From: Erythroxylum novogranatense | Taxonomy: Eukaryota > Streptophyta > Magnoliopsida > Malpighiales > Erythroxylaceae | Assembly: GCA_029891385.1 (NCBI GenBank) | Contig: CM057231.1 | Coordinates: 63,595,103 to 63,659,102 of the forward strand | Direction of reading: 5' to 3' | DNA length: 64,000 nt | In this document: piece by piece, positions 36,201-47,429 of the stretch | Position numbering within the stretch: the first letter of the stretch is position 1 | Layout: the number at the start of each line of letters is the position of its first letter | Notes under the pieces: generated by a model | Databases searched by the model: none | Seen by the model: only the letters and a program-made list of their open reading frames with translations | What the model was told of the DNA's origin: nothing | Position numbers and translations under genes: made by a program

Positions 36201-37158
36201 CAATAAGAAGTATAGTCATTCATTCATCCATAACTAAGTATACATTTAAACCCATTCAAACCTTCTACTATGATGATCAAGTAAATGTATAAAGGATCTC
36301 CATGCATGCTTCTAACTACCAAAAGCATAAAACAAACATCAATACTCACCTTAAACAAGTTCAAGCTATCAATTCTCCAAGTTCACACACCTCTCAACCT
36401 TTCCCAAAACCTATGGCTATCACAACAACCATGCATATCATCATCTTCTCAAGGATTCACTTGATCTTGATAGAGAATAAAGAGGCAAGGCAAGTAGCAA
36501 AGAAAAGTCTCTTATAAAGGATGGATAAGAAGCTTTTGAAAAGGAAAACAAACACACCAAGGAAGAAGCAAGTTTCGGATGATGCAAGGAGAATTGGTTT
36601 GTTTTTAAGTACTTCAAATGTTAAAGAAACAAGGAGAAGGTCGTATGAGAGGAAGAAATAAGACAAAGCTAATTAATGAAATGGGACACTTGGCTTTAAG
36701 TATAATAAAATATCATTTATCCTAATCCAAATTAATTTAGTACTAATTCCAATTAATCTCTAATCATGGCATATAATATTATCCTAACCTCATTTATCCA
36801 CTAATCTTATGCCATTATGCAGCCCTTTTTAGCACAGAAAAGTTCACTCGATCGACCCGTTGGAATTTTTCGGTTAGAGCACGAACCAAAAATTCAGAAA
36901 AATTCCATAAATCCCAAAATGTAAAACATTTAATGGCGCTCCAAATAATTTTTTCAAATACAATGATCCATAAATTTCACAAAGAATGTAATTTGAAACC
37001 TAAATGGGAAAATGTCACGAATGCATGTATACGTGTGCATGTGCAAAACTATCATCGATTATAGAGGCTATATAATGGATGTGCATGCGGCGTTATAATT
37101 CAAGTCTCAACCGTCCCAATTACCAATAAACCTTTTACATGGGTGATGGGATATTACA
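33288..37158 (-). repeat. LTR-E, 3' LTR of G3
   Basis: 3871 bp, plus-strand start TGTAGCACCCC; the right end reads TATTACA instead of TGTTACA. The 17-nt hairpin is at 33687-33703, the mini-hairpin cluster at about 33900-33965, the splice-donor-like motif at 34243-34252, the GC cassette at 34718-34856 and the TATA-like box at 36511-36519. Very close to LTR-D. Confidence 0.92.
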
Positions 37159-37171
37159 ATTCTCCCTCTAA
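37159..37171 (-). other. Polypurine tract of G3
   Basis: The minus strand reads TAGAGGGAGAAT immediately before LTR-E. Confidence 0.8.
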
Positions 37172-37184
37172 TAAAAATTTAGTC

Positions 37185-37746
37185 CCTAGAAATTCTTACA
37201 GATTGATCGAAAAGATGAGGATCTGTCTCCTCATATGCTCCTCGGTCTCCCGGTAGCCTCCTCGATCAGTGGTTCCTCAGAGAACCTTCACCGGTGGAAT
37301 ACTCTTATTCCTCAACTGTTTCACTGTGTCCCGACAATCTGTATCGGCTCCCTACGCATAACTCAAATTACTCGATACCTCAATCTCTGAGCGGTATCAC
37401 ATGTGCCGGATCGTAGATATCTACGGAGCATACTCACATGGAAGGCGTCATGCAGCCGAGACATCTCACTCGGTAAAAGCTAGCACAGTAGGCCAAGGTC
37501 CTATCCTCTCGGTGATCTCATATGGACGATGTACAGGGCTTAACACCCTTTTTCCCAAATCTCGATTACACGCATGGTGACACCCGTAAGAACACTCTAT
37601 CGCCTACATTGTACTCAATGTCCCTCTATCTTGATCCACATAGCTCTTACATCTATCTGAGCGCTTTGATGCGATTTCCGTGTCGATTTCACCTTATCTA
37701 CGGTATCTGAATCAGCTCGGGACCCTCGATCATCCTCGCACCCTCT
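37185..37746 (-). pseudogene. G3 integrase C-terminal part and chromodomain (degenerate)
   Basis: The minus-strand sequence aligns with G2 9690-10250 but has no usable frame. Chromodomain equivalent about 37190-37350, GPY/F region about 37480-37560. Its first 500 bp correspond to the fragment before the N gap. Confidence 0.65.
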
Positions 37747-38483
37747 TCATCCAATACAAGGTGATCTACGATCGCCCATCTGATGCCTCATATGGTGCCA
37801 TCCCGATGCTACTATGATAATGATTATTGTATGCAAACTCAATCGAGCTAATCTTGATCCCATGCTCTCTGAACTCCAACACACAAGCCGAAGCATATCC
37901 TCAGCGGTCTTGTCGTCCTCTCCTGCCCATACATGCGAGGATGAAGCAGCTATCTTGAAGTTGACTAGTACCATGCAGTATGCAAACTCTGCGAGAACCT
38001 CGAAGTAAATCTGGGATCCTGTCGAGACACTATCGACCTTTGGGACCCCATGCAGTCTCCTTATCTCCATACATATACGGGCCGGTGATCCATGGTATTG
38101 TTCTCCCTTCGGCGAAATGGGCGATTTAGTCAATCGATCCACTACGACCCAGATAGCATCATCTTTGCCTCGGCGTCTAGGCAAACCCATAATGAAATCC
38201 ATGGTAATTCGTTCCCATTTCCACTCCGGAATGGGCAGCGAATGAAACTTCTCTTGGGCACGGTGCTCGACCTTAACTTCTTGTACGTCAAACATCTAGA
38301 TACAAATTGCGCTACTTGCTTTTTCATGCGAGCCACGAAATGTTGTAAGAGTGTTATACATCTTGGTAGTACCGGGATGCATAGCATATGTGGCCATATC
38401 GCCTCCTCCAATACCTCTCTCCTCAAGTCATCCACATCAGCACACAAAGCCTCATGTCTCAACCACAAAGTCTCATCTCTCAC
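37747..38483 (-). pseudogene. G3 integrase zinc finger and catalytic core
   Basis: Two overlapping minus-strand frames. The upstream one (38142-38483) holds the shifted zinc-finger region with VDDLRREVLEEA. The downstream one (37747-38295, 182 codons) starts in the finger's tail, has [12 protein letters not shown] with the first catalytic Asp and WVVVDRLTKS, and then VSTGSQIYF where the family has the VSDRDPRF motif, so the second catalytic Asp is lost in this reading. It ends near the HHMRHQMGD equivalent of TPYEALYG. Confidence 0.8.
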
Positions 38484-38788
38484 ATCAAACTTCGAACTCG
38501 AATCGGCTTTACCTTCTCAATCGGTCTCACCATAACGGGATCCTTGTCTGAACTCTCACGATCTGTCTAGTAGCATCGGTCTCGGTGTCAAAGTAGCCAA
38601 TAAGACTCCATCACGCTTTCGAGTCATCGAACATTCAAAGCCCTCAAGCTGAATCAAATTAGGCAACCTCATTGCAGAATCAGGTGTACTAGTATGTGAC
38701 TTCCTACTCGAGCATACGCCACCACATTAGCTTTCCCGGTGATACTCGATAATGCAGTCATAGTCCTTCAACAACTCAAGCCATCTCC

Positions 38789-39233
38789 TCATCTCAAATT
38801 CAACTCTCTACGGCTCGATAAATATTTCAAACTCTTATAGTCGGTGAAGATTTGGAAAGTCTCACCATCAGGTAATGCCTCCAAATCTTCAAAAAAAACT
38901 CTACTGACTAACTCCAAATCATGAGCAGGATAGTTTACCTCGTGAGACCTCATTTGTCTCCGAGGCATAGGCAATGACTCTACCGTGTTGCATCGAACAC
39001 ACCCGATCCACGATCGATGCATCATCTTGTATACCTCAAATCCTCCAATCCCGGATGGAATAGTCAACAGTGCGATGGTCAACCGATGTTTCACTCCTCA
39101 GCTCTTGACCTCCTCGGTCCATCTGAATGGCACATTCTTCCTCGAAGTTTTGTCGGAGAAATTTGAGATCAATGAAAACCCTCGACAAACCTCCGTAATA
39201 ACCGCCAATCAGAAACTCGAATCTACGAAACAT
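38789..39233 (-). pseudogene. G3 RNase H and connection region
   Basis: The frame at 38789-39094 contains [17 protein letters not shown] and IFTDYKSLKYL, both gypsy RNase H landmarks; the segment matching [11 protein letters not shown] is shifted. The connection, with a degraded LAGYYRRF, is at 39036-39233. It lies between integrase and RT as expected. Confidence 0.75.
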
Positions 39234-39424
39234 TCCTAGGAGCTTCCCACTTGTACTGCCTCCACCTTACTCGGATCCACGAATACCCTCTCCGGTCACT
39301 ATATGGCCCAAAAATATCACTCGATCAGCCAAAATTCACATTCTTTGAATTTGGCATACAAGCTATCTCTCCTCATGAGTGCGCAACACAATCCTCAAAT
39401 CTATGCTCTCATGCATTCCTCGAA

Positions 39425-39975
39425 TACACTAAAATGTCATCAATAAACACAATAACAAATTGATCCGGTAGGGCTGAAATACCTTATTCATCGAGGCCAT
39501 GAAGAATTGCAGGGGCATTAATCAACCCAAGCGGCATCACTAAAACTCAAAATGCCGTACACTCTCGAAGGCACACTTAGGCACATCGGCCTCTGCAATC
39601 TTCAAGCGATAGTACCACGACCTCGGATCAACTTAGTGAACACACAGGCTCCTCGCTGTTGATCAAATAAGTCATCGATCCTAGGCGGTGGATACTTATT
39701 CTTCAACATCACTCGATTCAGCGCACGTAATCGATACGCGACCTCAAAGTCCCATCCTTTTCTTCACAAACAAAGCTGGAGCTCCCGGTGGTGAAACACT
39801 AGAGTGCGATAAAGCCCTTCTCCAACAACTCCGCAATGAGGCCTTAAGCTCCCTCGGTTCCACAGGTGCCATCCTATATGGAGGTATAGATATAGGAAGC
39901 GATGACAGAGCAGGTCAATAGTGAACTCTGTCTCCCGATCCGGTGGCAAACCCGGTAACTCATCGAAACACATGG
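39425..39975 (-). pseudogene. G3 reverse transcriptase (degenerate)
   Basis: The minus-strand sequence aligns with G2 11979-12500. The codons for the catalytic FIDD box are recognisable at about 39436-39450 and those for the FGLTNAP-like block at about 39505-39540, but frameshifts interrupt it every 50-100 bp. Many discrepancies from G2 are at CTG/CAG, for example at 39601-39625. Confidence 0.7.
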
Positions 39976-40145
39976 AAATTCCCTAACCACGGGAATATCA
40001 CGAAGCCTCTTTCAACTGGTGTCAACCACATGAGGCGAATATGCTTCTGACCTCCTGCATCAATCTCGGGGCACTAAGGAAAGAGATCATCCGAGTGGTC
40101 TTGCTGACTAACTCCTCTAATCTTGCTCTAGGCGACCGAGGAGAC

Positions 40146-40457
40146 TCAAAACAACCTCCTTGGTATAGCGGTCCATAATAGCCCTATGGGCGTCGGCGAT
40201 CCATCCCGAGAATCACATCGATCTCTCGGAGGCAACACTATAAGGTGCGCCCTCAACCTTGCTTGATCAATCGGATCAAGCATCCCTACAGAACCTCTCC
40301 CAATCGATAATAGTAGTACCTGATTGTACTCACCTCTAGCCCATCTGATAACATCTCCGATCCCATGCAATCTACATGCCATATGAGTGCAATAAAAGAA
40401 TGTGTGGATCCGAGGATCCAACAATGCAAAGCGCCTCAAAATCGAAATAAGGAGCAT
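40146..40457 (-). pseudogene. G3 aspartic protease fragment
   Basis: A 103-codon frame containing ALLDP, with the protease Asp, then IHTFF where the family has GSTHSF, and HMACRLHG. The downstream half is the protease body with altered wording. This is the best protease fragment among the minus-strand elements. Confidence 0.75.
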
Positions 40458-40679
40458 ACCGGCTACTACATCGGGGAATCTGGGCCTCCTGCCTCGTCAT
40501 GGCATATACTACGGCTGGGGATGTGTGTCGATGCCCAGACCCTCAGTCATGAGATCCTCAGCTCTACCTCGGCCTCTACCTCGGCCTCTACATGTCTTGA
40601 TCCACGCCGGATCCACCCACTCTACTGTTGTCTTTGTAGTACTACTCTCAGCCCTTTACCAAAGCAGACGAGCTCCCAA

Positions 40680-41560
40680 TGTAGGCTGGGCAATCCGAAT
40701 CGATGATCCATGGAGCCGCATTTAGGCAAGCTCAGTCAATCGCCAACACTCTCAAAGTGCCTCTTCTCACAGTGCTCACAGAATGGAGGAATCGCCCAAA
40801 ACCTACGCCCTTGCCACTACCCTTGCCATTTGCCCGGTCTGCAAATCTCCTCTCTGTCCAAAACCCGATTATGCGGATCCTCCACGAAGATCTGAAGGCC
40901 ACCTTTCTGGCTGCTAAAACTCTTACAGGCCAGCCACGACTATCACTAACTCTCTTTCCTCTAGACCCTTGACCCATCTACTTTGTCTACGCCTCAACTG
41001 ATCTGCTCCACTCTCACGTGACTCTCGACTCTATAAAGGGCCCATGTCGGATCGGGCCAATCCTACACGGATCTCAGATTCAGCCCCATCTCAAACCTCG
41101 GCACCTATCGCCTCGGTGAAACCACGTAGCATATCCCATCAACTCATTAAACCTAACCTCGTACTACCTCTGTCATCCTACCTGTCTCGACTCAAAAACT
41201 CCTGCATCTTCATTTCCAAATACACCTTGGGCATATAATTGTCTCTAAAGCCCTCGGAAAATCGCCCATGTCGATAAGCAAGGTGGTGATGCTTGCCGGG
41301 AACAGTCTTCCACCATGTATAGCGGGGCCTGCAGAAGAGATCTGCGTGTCAGACCTCTCATCAGTTCGCAATCCATCGATCGAGGACTCTCGGTCCTCTC
41401 AACCATCCCTCGGCCTCGGTGAGTGCATCTTTGCCATAGAAGTCTACCCGCTTACGCAAAGAAATCGTATCTCCTCTCCCGTCTCACAGGGGACTCTAGG
41501 AGGTACCTGGATCGAGGCACCGAGGACTCTCTACTAGCTCAACGGATCCTGGTGGTTTGG
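40680..41560 (-). pseudogene. G3 gag remnant
   Basis: Minus-strand gag parallel to G1: a zinc-knuckle region with the GSMDH-type segment at about 40690-40735, a low-complexity middle, and the capsid-like core at about 41200-41345. No frame is long enough to report as a product; frames on the opposite strand are shadows. Confidence 0.65.
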
Positions 41561-41680
41561 TTGATCAATCGATCACCAAATCTGGATGACCTAAAACAAA
41601 ACAAGAACTCGATCGATGTATGCGCATTTCTCACAATAATTCAAGCCTAATTACGTACTAGTCCCAACAGATGCGAAACC

Positions 41681-41692
41681 ATATACGATACC
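41681..41692 (-). other. Primer-binding site of G3 (altered)
   Basis: The minus strand reads TGGTATCGTAT where G1 and G4 have TGGTATCAGAGC; CAG has become CG. This is either a real inactivating change or one of the CAG/CTG discrepancies. Confidence 0.75.
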
Positions 41693-41698
41693 ACCTAA

Positions 41699-44600
41699 TG
41701 TAGCACCCCATACCATAGGATATGTATCGGGCGGCCGTAGGTCATTCCGACACATACCTACGATAAAGTGCTTCTGAACAACCACTAACACTCCACATGG
41801 CATCAAAATCATAAAGCATTTATATGAAATCCACTAAATTTTTTGAAACCATAAATTCTCATTTCATAACCTCAAGCGATAAATTTACACAACTGATGTG
41901 TTACGTGCAATACTCAAAAGAAAATCAAACAAAAAGGCTAACTAGGTCATCCCTCAAAAAGTGCCGGTGGCCAGGCACATGTGCCATGACTTCTCTTGCC
42001 AACTCAATCTACGGCGGGAAAAGTCCCTCTGAGCTATAAGTCTACTCTCCGGTCTGAAAAATAATTTGCAATTTTGGGTGAGTTTGCGAACTCGGTGAGA
42101 ACCATCATCGATGGTTCACCCAATTCATGCATATACATACACAACACACGACTCGCCTACAATTATCTCACCAAATCACATTTAGTAGTACCACGTAATT
42201 TTCATACCAATCAAAGAATCAATTCAAATGCATATGGAATGTGTATGAGACACTTTTCCAATTTATTACGTTGTTGTGGTGGCGCTGGCTTGTCCCATTA
42301 AGGCGCATTAAGCGGTGAGCCATAGGCTCGAATCACTATGGGCTCAAGGCCCGATCACGTTGAGCTTAAAGCTCTCGTTGGTGCTCTGGTCCTGTTGCGA
42401 TTCTTGATCATGCAATTATGCATGAAGTGCATATGTCCAAATAAAACAACACCAACATCATATCAGATCCCAATTCAATATGTACACATAAATCTTGTAC
42501 AGGTAATCACATATGACACTTCTATGTCAAATTTTCCAATCTATCGGACCTTGGTCATGATCGAACACAAACAAACACAATTTTCCCACCATTATTCTCC
42601 GGGGTTCTAAGTGCGAATTATAAACACTTACTAACGAGGAACCATCTAGGTTACTCACCTAATAACTTCGAGCTAATGCGGGAAGTCTACTGGCGTCCAC
42701 AGGATGGCGTTCCAAGCGAGCCTCTATAACAATTAAAATAAGTAAACATTACCAAGCCCGAATAGATAAAAATACTAAACAATGCACATGGAATAAGTAA
42801 AGCGTGTATAATGCATGCTCATGGCATTCCGGCCCTAATCCAAAATTTTCCCATAAAAAATCCGTCTAAAATTAGAAACCTATTGGCGCCGACGGTGCAT
42901 AATTGGACCTCTGTGGGTCCCCAATTAAGCAAAAGCAGTGATTAAAGGCTCCGTTACGGGGCCACGTCAATTCTCGTCAAAATTCCCAATTTCTCACAAA
43001 ATGAAATTAAATATTCTCTGAATCCGATGCCTCAAGAATCAGGTCAATCGGATGTCGGACGGAAAGAAATTGACAAAAGAAACAATTAGGGCAGTAATAA
43101 AAAAATAAAAAATATAAATACATATAAATACTGCCTCATGAGGGCATGTCGCCTCGCATGAGGCCGACTCGCCCTTCGTCGCGAGGCGAGTCGCTTCGAG
43201 GCGATCTTCCTCGCCTCGCGAGGCGAGGAATCGCCCTCGCGATCGAGCGAGGTTGACCTCACTTCATTCCTTTTTTTTTTTCCTATTTCCAATCAAATTT
43301 CCAACAACAATAACTCTTAGCACACAAATCGGAAAAATACAAACCATAGCTTGTTGGAAAGAAAATGAAAAGCTCTACCATTCTCATGAAGACCATAAAA
43401 ATCAATTTCACTCTTAATGGTGTCAAAAATCCCTTCAAAGCTACTGCCTACTCAAATCCCATTAAAACAGAACAGTACATTTCAAATTCCTTAACTCTCT
43501 GATTCTTCAGCCAAAAATTACCACATAAATATGCTCAATAAGTTCACAATGTCATCTACACCTTTCATGAACAACCCAAAATCAAATTCCATTGCTAAAC
43601 AAGTCAATTAATTCAGTCAATGTTGCTGTCCTGAAATCATTCAATTTGAGCAGGAAACTTATAACAAGCATAACTCCCTGTACACAAGTCAGAAAAATCT
43701 GAACTTTATATCCCTGAAAAGATAAATCCTTGAACTTCAATTTTCATGAAGAACTCAATTTCCAATTTAATTTCTAACCATTTCAAAACTGTCATGCAAG
43801 TTACTGCCATGATCAGCAATTCCTAACCTAATGCAGGATCAGTTTTTGCAAAATCATAACTCCCAACTCTGACCTCTAAAATTACACACCATAAATCATT
43901 TTCAAGATAATGTCTTCCTCTACAACTTTGCAGAAGATCACTCACACCAATTCAGTCCACAAAAATTGCTAAAATTGCTCCCAAGCAGAAAGCTCACAAA
44001 ATCAACACTTTCACTAGGTTTCTCCAAAAAGCATAAAACCAATCAATAGTAATCAGTTCATATCTCCCAATATACAACTCGAAAATTAGCAAGATCAGTG
44101 GCAATGGAAAGCTAACTCAATATGCCTCAACTTTCATAAAGACCCTTTTCCTAGTTCCATACCAATAAATTTATAAAATCAACAAAACGCATTACTCATA
44201 CTTGCAGTTTACTGTTCACAGAGCAATAAAACAGTAACTTTCCATGCAAATTTTCGCCCTTCTAGCAGTACAATTTAACAACACCTATTTCACACTAAAT
44301 TGAAGCCAACATCCCAAAGTTTAATTGGGCACAAACTTCACCTCATTTGCACACCTACACAATAAGTTATGATCAAAACATTCCAACTGGTCAAACACCA
44401 ATTTTCCAGATTTCAACATTACCCTAACTCCTATCACTTCTAACATCAATAACACATCACTAAGCATCCATTCCTACCTCTAATTCAACCACAAATTCAT
44501 CACAACATAAACTTCTATAATGACACAAAATTGGCAGCACCCACACAAATGATCTTCCTAAGTTTTCCATTCATCTATCCTTACAAACTCAATCCAAAAC

Positions 44601-45574
44601 CAAGCTAAAATCAATAAGAAGTATAGTCATTCATTCATCCATAACTAAGTATACATTTAAACCCATTCAAACCTTCTACTATGATGATCAAGTAAATGTA
44701 TAAAGGATCTCCATGCATGCTTCTAACTACCAAAAGCATAAAACAAACATCAATACTCACCTTAAACAAGTTCAAGCTATCAATTCTCCAAGTTCACACA
44801 CCTCTCAACCTTTCCCAAAACCTATGGCTATCACAACAACCATGCATATCATCATCTTCTCAAGGATTCACTTGATCTTGATAGAGAATAAAGAGGCAAG
44901 GCAAGTAGCAAAGAAAAGTCTCTTATAAAGGATGGATAAGAAGCTTTTGAAAAGGAGAAAACAAACACACCAAGGAAGAAGCAAGTTTGGATGATGCAAG
45001 GAGGTGGTTTGTTTTTAAGTACTTCAAATGTTAAAAGAAACAAGGAGAAGGTCGTATGAGAGGAAGAAATAAGACAAAGCTAATTAATGAAATGGGACAC
45101 TTGGCTTTAAGTATAATAAAATATCATTTATCCTAATCCAAATTAATTTAGTACTAATTCAATTAATCTCTAATCATGGCACTATAATATTATCCTAACC
45201 TCATTTATCCACTAATCTTATGCCATTATACGGCCCTTTTAGCACAGAAAAGTTCACTCGATCGATAGTTGGAATTTTCGGTTAAGACACGAACCCGAAA
45301 AATTCAGAAAAATTCCATAAATCCCCAAAATGTAAAACATTTAATGGCGACTCAAATAATTTTTTCAAATACAATGATCCCATAAATTTCACAAAGAATC
45401 GCAATTTGAAACCTAAGCCGGAAAATGTCACGAATGCATGTATACCGTGTGCATGTGCAAAACTATCATCAGTTATAGAGGCTATATAATGGATGTGCAT
45501 GCCGCGTTATAATTCAAGTCTCCAACCCGTCCCAAATTACCAATAAACCTTTTCTATGGGTGATGGGATGTTAC
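41699..45574 (-). repeat. LTR-F, 5' LTR of G3
   Basis: 3876 bp, plus-strand start TGTAGCACCCC, end GGGATGTTAC, adjoining the remaining copia LTR. The 17-nt hairpin is at 42100-42116, the mini-hairpin cluster at about 42305-42375, the splice-donor-like motif at 42651-42660, the GC cassette at 43125-43258 and the TATA-like box at 44922-44930. Confidence 0.92.
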
Positions 45575-47424
45575 TGATAGTGCCACGAAGGCAATACGCT
45601 TCAGCGCATTTTGTACAAATTTGTGTACGGTCTTTATGAATAAATAAAGAAAGGCATATTTCATTACGTTCTTTGTTCATTATTTATGAGCGATATTGAT
45701 CAATAAGCAAATTAATGAAGTCCATGATATATGACATAGCATGAAGGAAATTGTGATGTGATCATACTACGAGATTCTATCATGTGCAATTATGTCGATA
45801 TCTAAATTATCCCTAGTCGTAGGATTCTCGAGGATGGACATCGGTAATCTGAAGACTAGCACATCTCAAACTCCTTGATTTGGTCAGCGGTGGATCTCGA
45901 AGCTGTAAATATGAGATATTTAGGGTTGAGATGTGGATGCTTACTAGAGGTAGTAAGTACATTGGTTGACTGCTATGAGATCATCACATGGATGTCTATT
46001 ATAATGTCGGTGATAATCTCATCATAGCAATGGTGCAAGTATCCTTAGACTTGAGGTGCTCGAGGATAACTTGGATCTTGATTACGTGCTTTGACTCCAT
46101 TCCTTGTTGCCTTCGAGAGGTCGCTCATAGGGTGGTGCTTGGGTGCAGCTTGAGGTATTCGGAGGTAATTGAGTAGCCAATAGAGGATTCACCACTTACT
46201 GTAATAGCGAAGATGATACCATGACCTCTTATGCAGGTCATTACTTGAAAGTCTCGTAGGAGCATATATGTCATGAAGAGTGTCTTGATGACATATTAAG
46301 TTATGAGTCTAGGACAAGCGATATCACTTGGACTAGATTTGGCGTAGTCGATCTAGTAAGTTGACACATTGCCCATACTCATAACCAAGTGGGGTATAGC
46401 ATGGTGAAAGGGCCGAATTGCACGGTAATTGTTCATGGAAAGGTTAGTGATATGGTTCATGATGAATACATGTTCATTCGTCAAACCAATTACTTTCCGT
46501 TCAATTAGGGGTCATAATGTGTTGCTAGATACCGCTCATGACTTGCTCAGATTAAGTGTTAATCTAAGTGGCCAACATAACCGGGAACCTAATGGGTCAC
46601 ACGCATAAGAGTGTCTCGGAGAGCTCGTAAAATAGTTTTAGATAGAGATCCAACATATGGAGAGCAATCGGACTAAATGGATCCCAATGAGATCGAGATA
46701 TGTCCCGATGAGATCGCGACATCGATATTGCTGAAAAAGGTTTCCAGGGGTTTTCCCATATCGGGACCCATTGGGCGGTGGGACCAAACCCAGTGTGGTG
46801 GACCACCTCGGCATTTATATATATATATATATAATTAATTAATATATATATATATATATGTATATACGTAGATGAAGTGGAAAGGAAGGAGAAGCTTCCA
46901 TTTCATGCCTAGTCATTAGATATAATAAATCACTAAGAGACAAAACTAAAAAGATGAGTGAAGATGAAGGATGATCGTTGGCTTTGATATAAAAGAAAGA
47001 GTTTCTTTGTTAAAGTTAGAGATGGTCGTGGCTTATGTGATAAGAGAAGAAAGAAAGAGTTTCTTTCTCTTGGATGATCATCTTCGTGGGTTTAGAAAGA
47101 GAAGGAAGAAAGAGTTTTCCTCTCATCTCTCATCTCAGCGATCATCACTTTGGTCTCCAAGCTTTTCATCTTCTCCATGGTTTTCATAGCTCTCCAGGAC
47201 AAAGGTAGGAGCTAGCACTCTTTAATTTGTTCTAGCTATTCCGGGTTAAAGGTTTGTCCGGTTAGGTTCTCCGATCTCTGCGTGGATACCGTTAGAGGCG
47301 GTCTCCTTTGGCCGTTATGGTTTGAGTTTGTTGTATGAACACATGGATCACGGCTTCGGAAGATCCCGAATAAAAATTTTGTTTTCCGCACTGTGGGCAT
47401 GTGATGCTCACGGGATTTTCTACA
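45575..47424 (+). repeat. C1 3' LTR, remainder after the G3 insertion
   Basis: Aligns with the 5' LTR from about base 8 to its end (18612-20476) and finishes TTTTCTACA, followed by the target duplication TTTAT. Together with the 12 bp before G3 it makes about 1.86 kb, equal to the 5' LTR. The shortened TA tract is at 46815-46867. Confidence 0.92.
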
Positions 47425-47429
47425 TTTAT
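47425..47429. other. Target-site duplication of C1, right copy (TTTAT)
   Basis: Exact repeat of 18600-18604, directly after the C1 3' LTR. Confidence 0.95.

Larger units (their letters stand above)
33288..45574 (-). mobile_element. Gypsy element G3 inserted in the C1 3' LTR, minus strand
   Basis: LTR-E (3', 33288-37158), internal region 37159-41698, LTR-F (5', 41699-45574); 12.3 kb. The 5-bp target site GTAGT lies before LTR-E. After LTR-F the expected ACAGTAG reads ACTGATAG, the same CAG-type discrepancy seen elsewhere. Domain order matches G1. Pol is heavily broken. Confidence 0.9.
18605..47424 (+). mobile_element. Copia element C1 (Tork/Angela type) inserted in the G4 5' LTR
   Basis: Ty1/copia element on the plus strand: 5' LTR, PBS, long leader, gag remnant, protease, GAG-pre-integrase, integrase, RT, RNase H, PPT and 3' LTR. 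The order with integrase before RT defines copia. Its 3' LTR is split after 12 bp by gypsy G3. A 100-N gap and a probable assembly overlap lie inside, so the true length is shorter than the 28.8 kb drawn here. The Tork/Angela assignment is inferred from pol motifs and LTR length. Confidence 0.9.
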
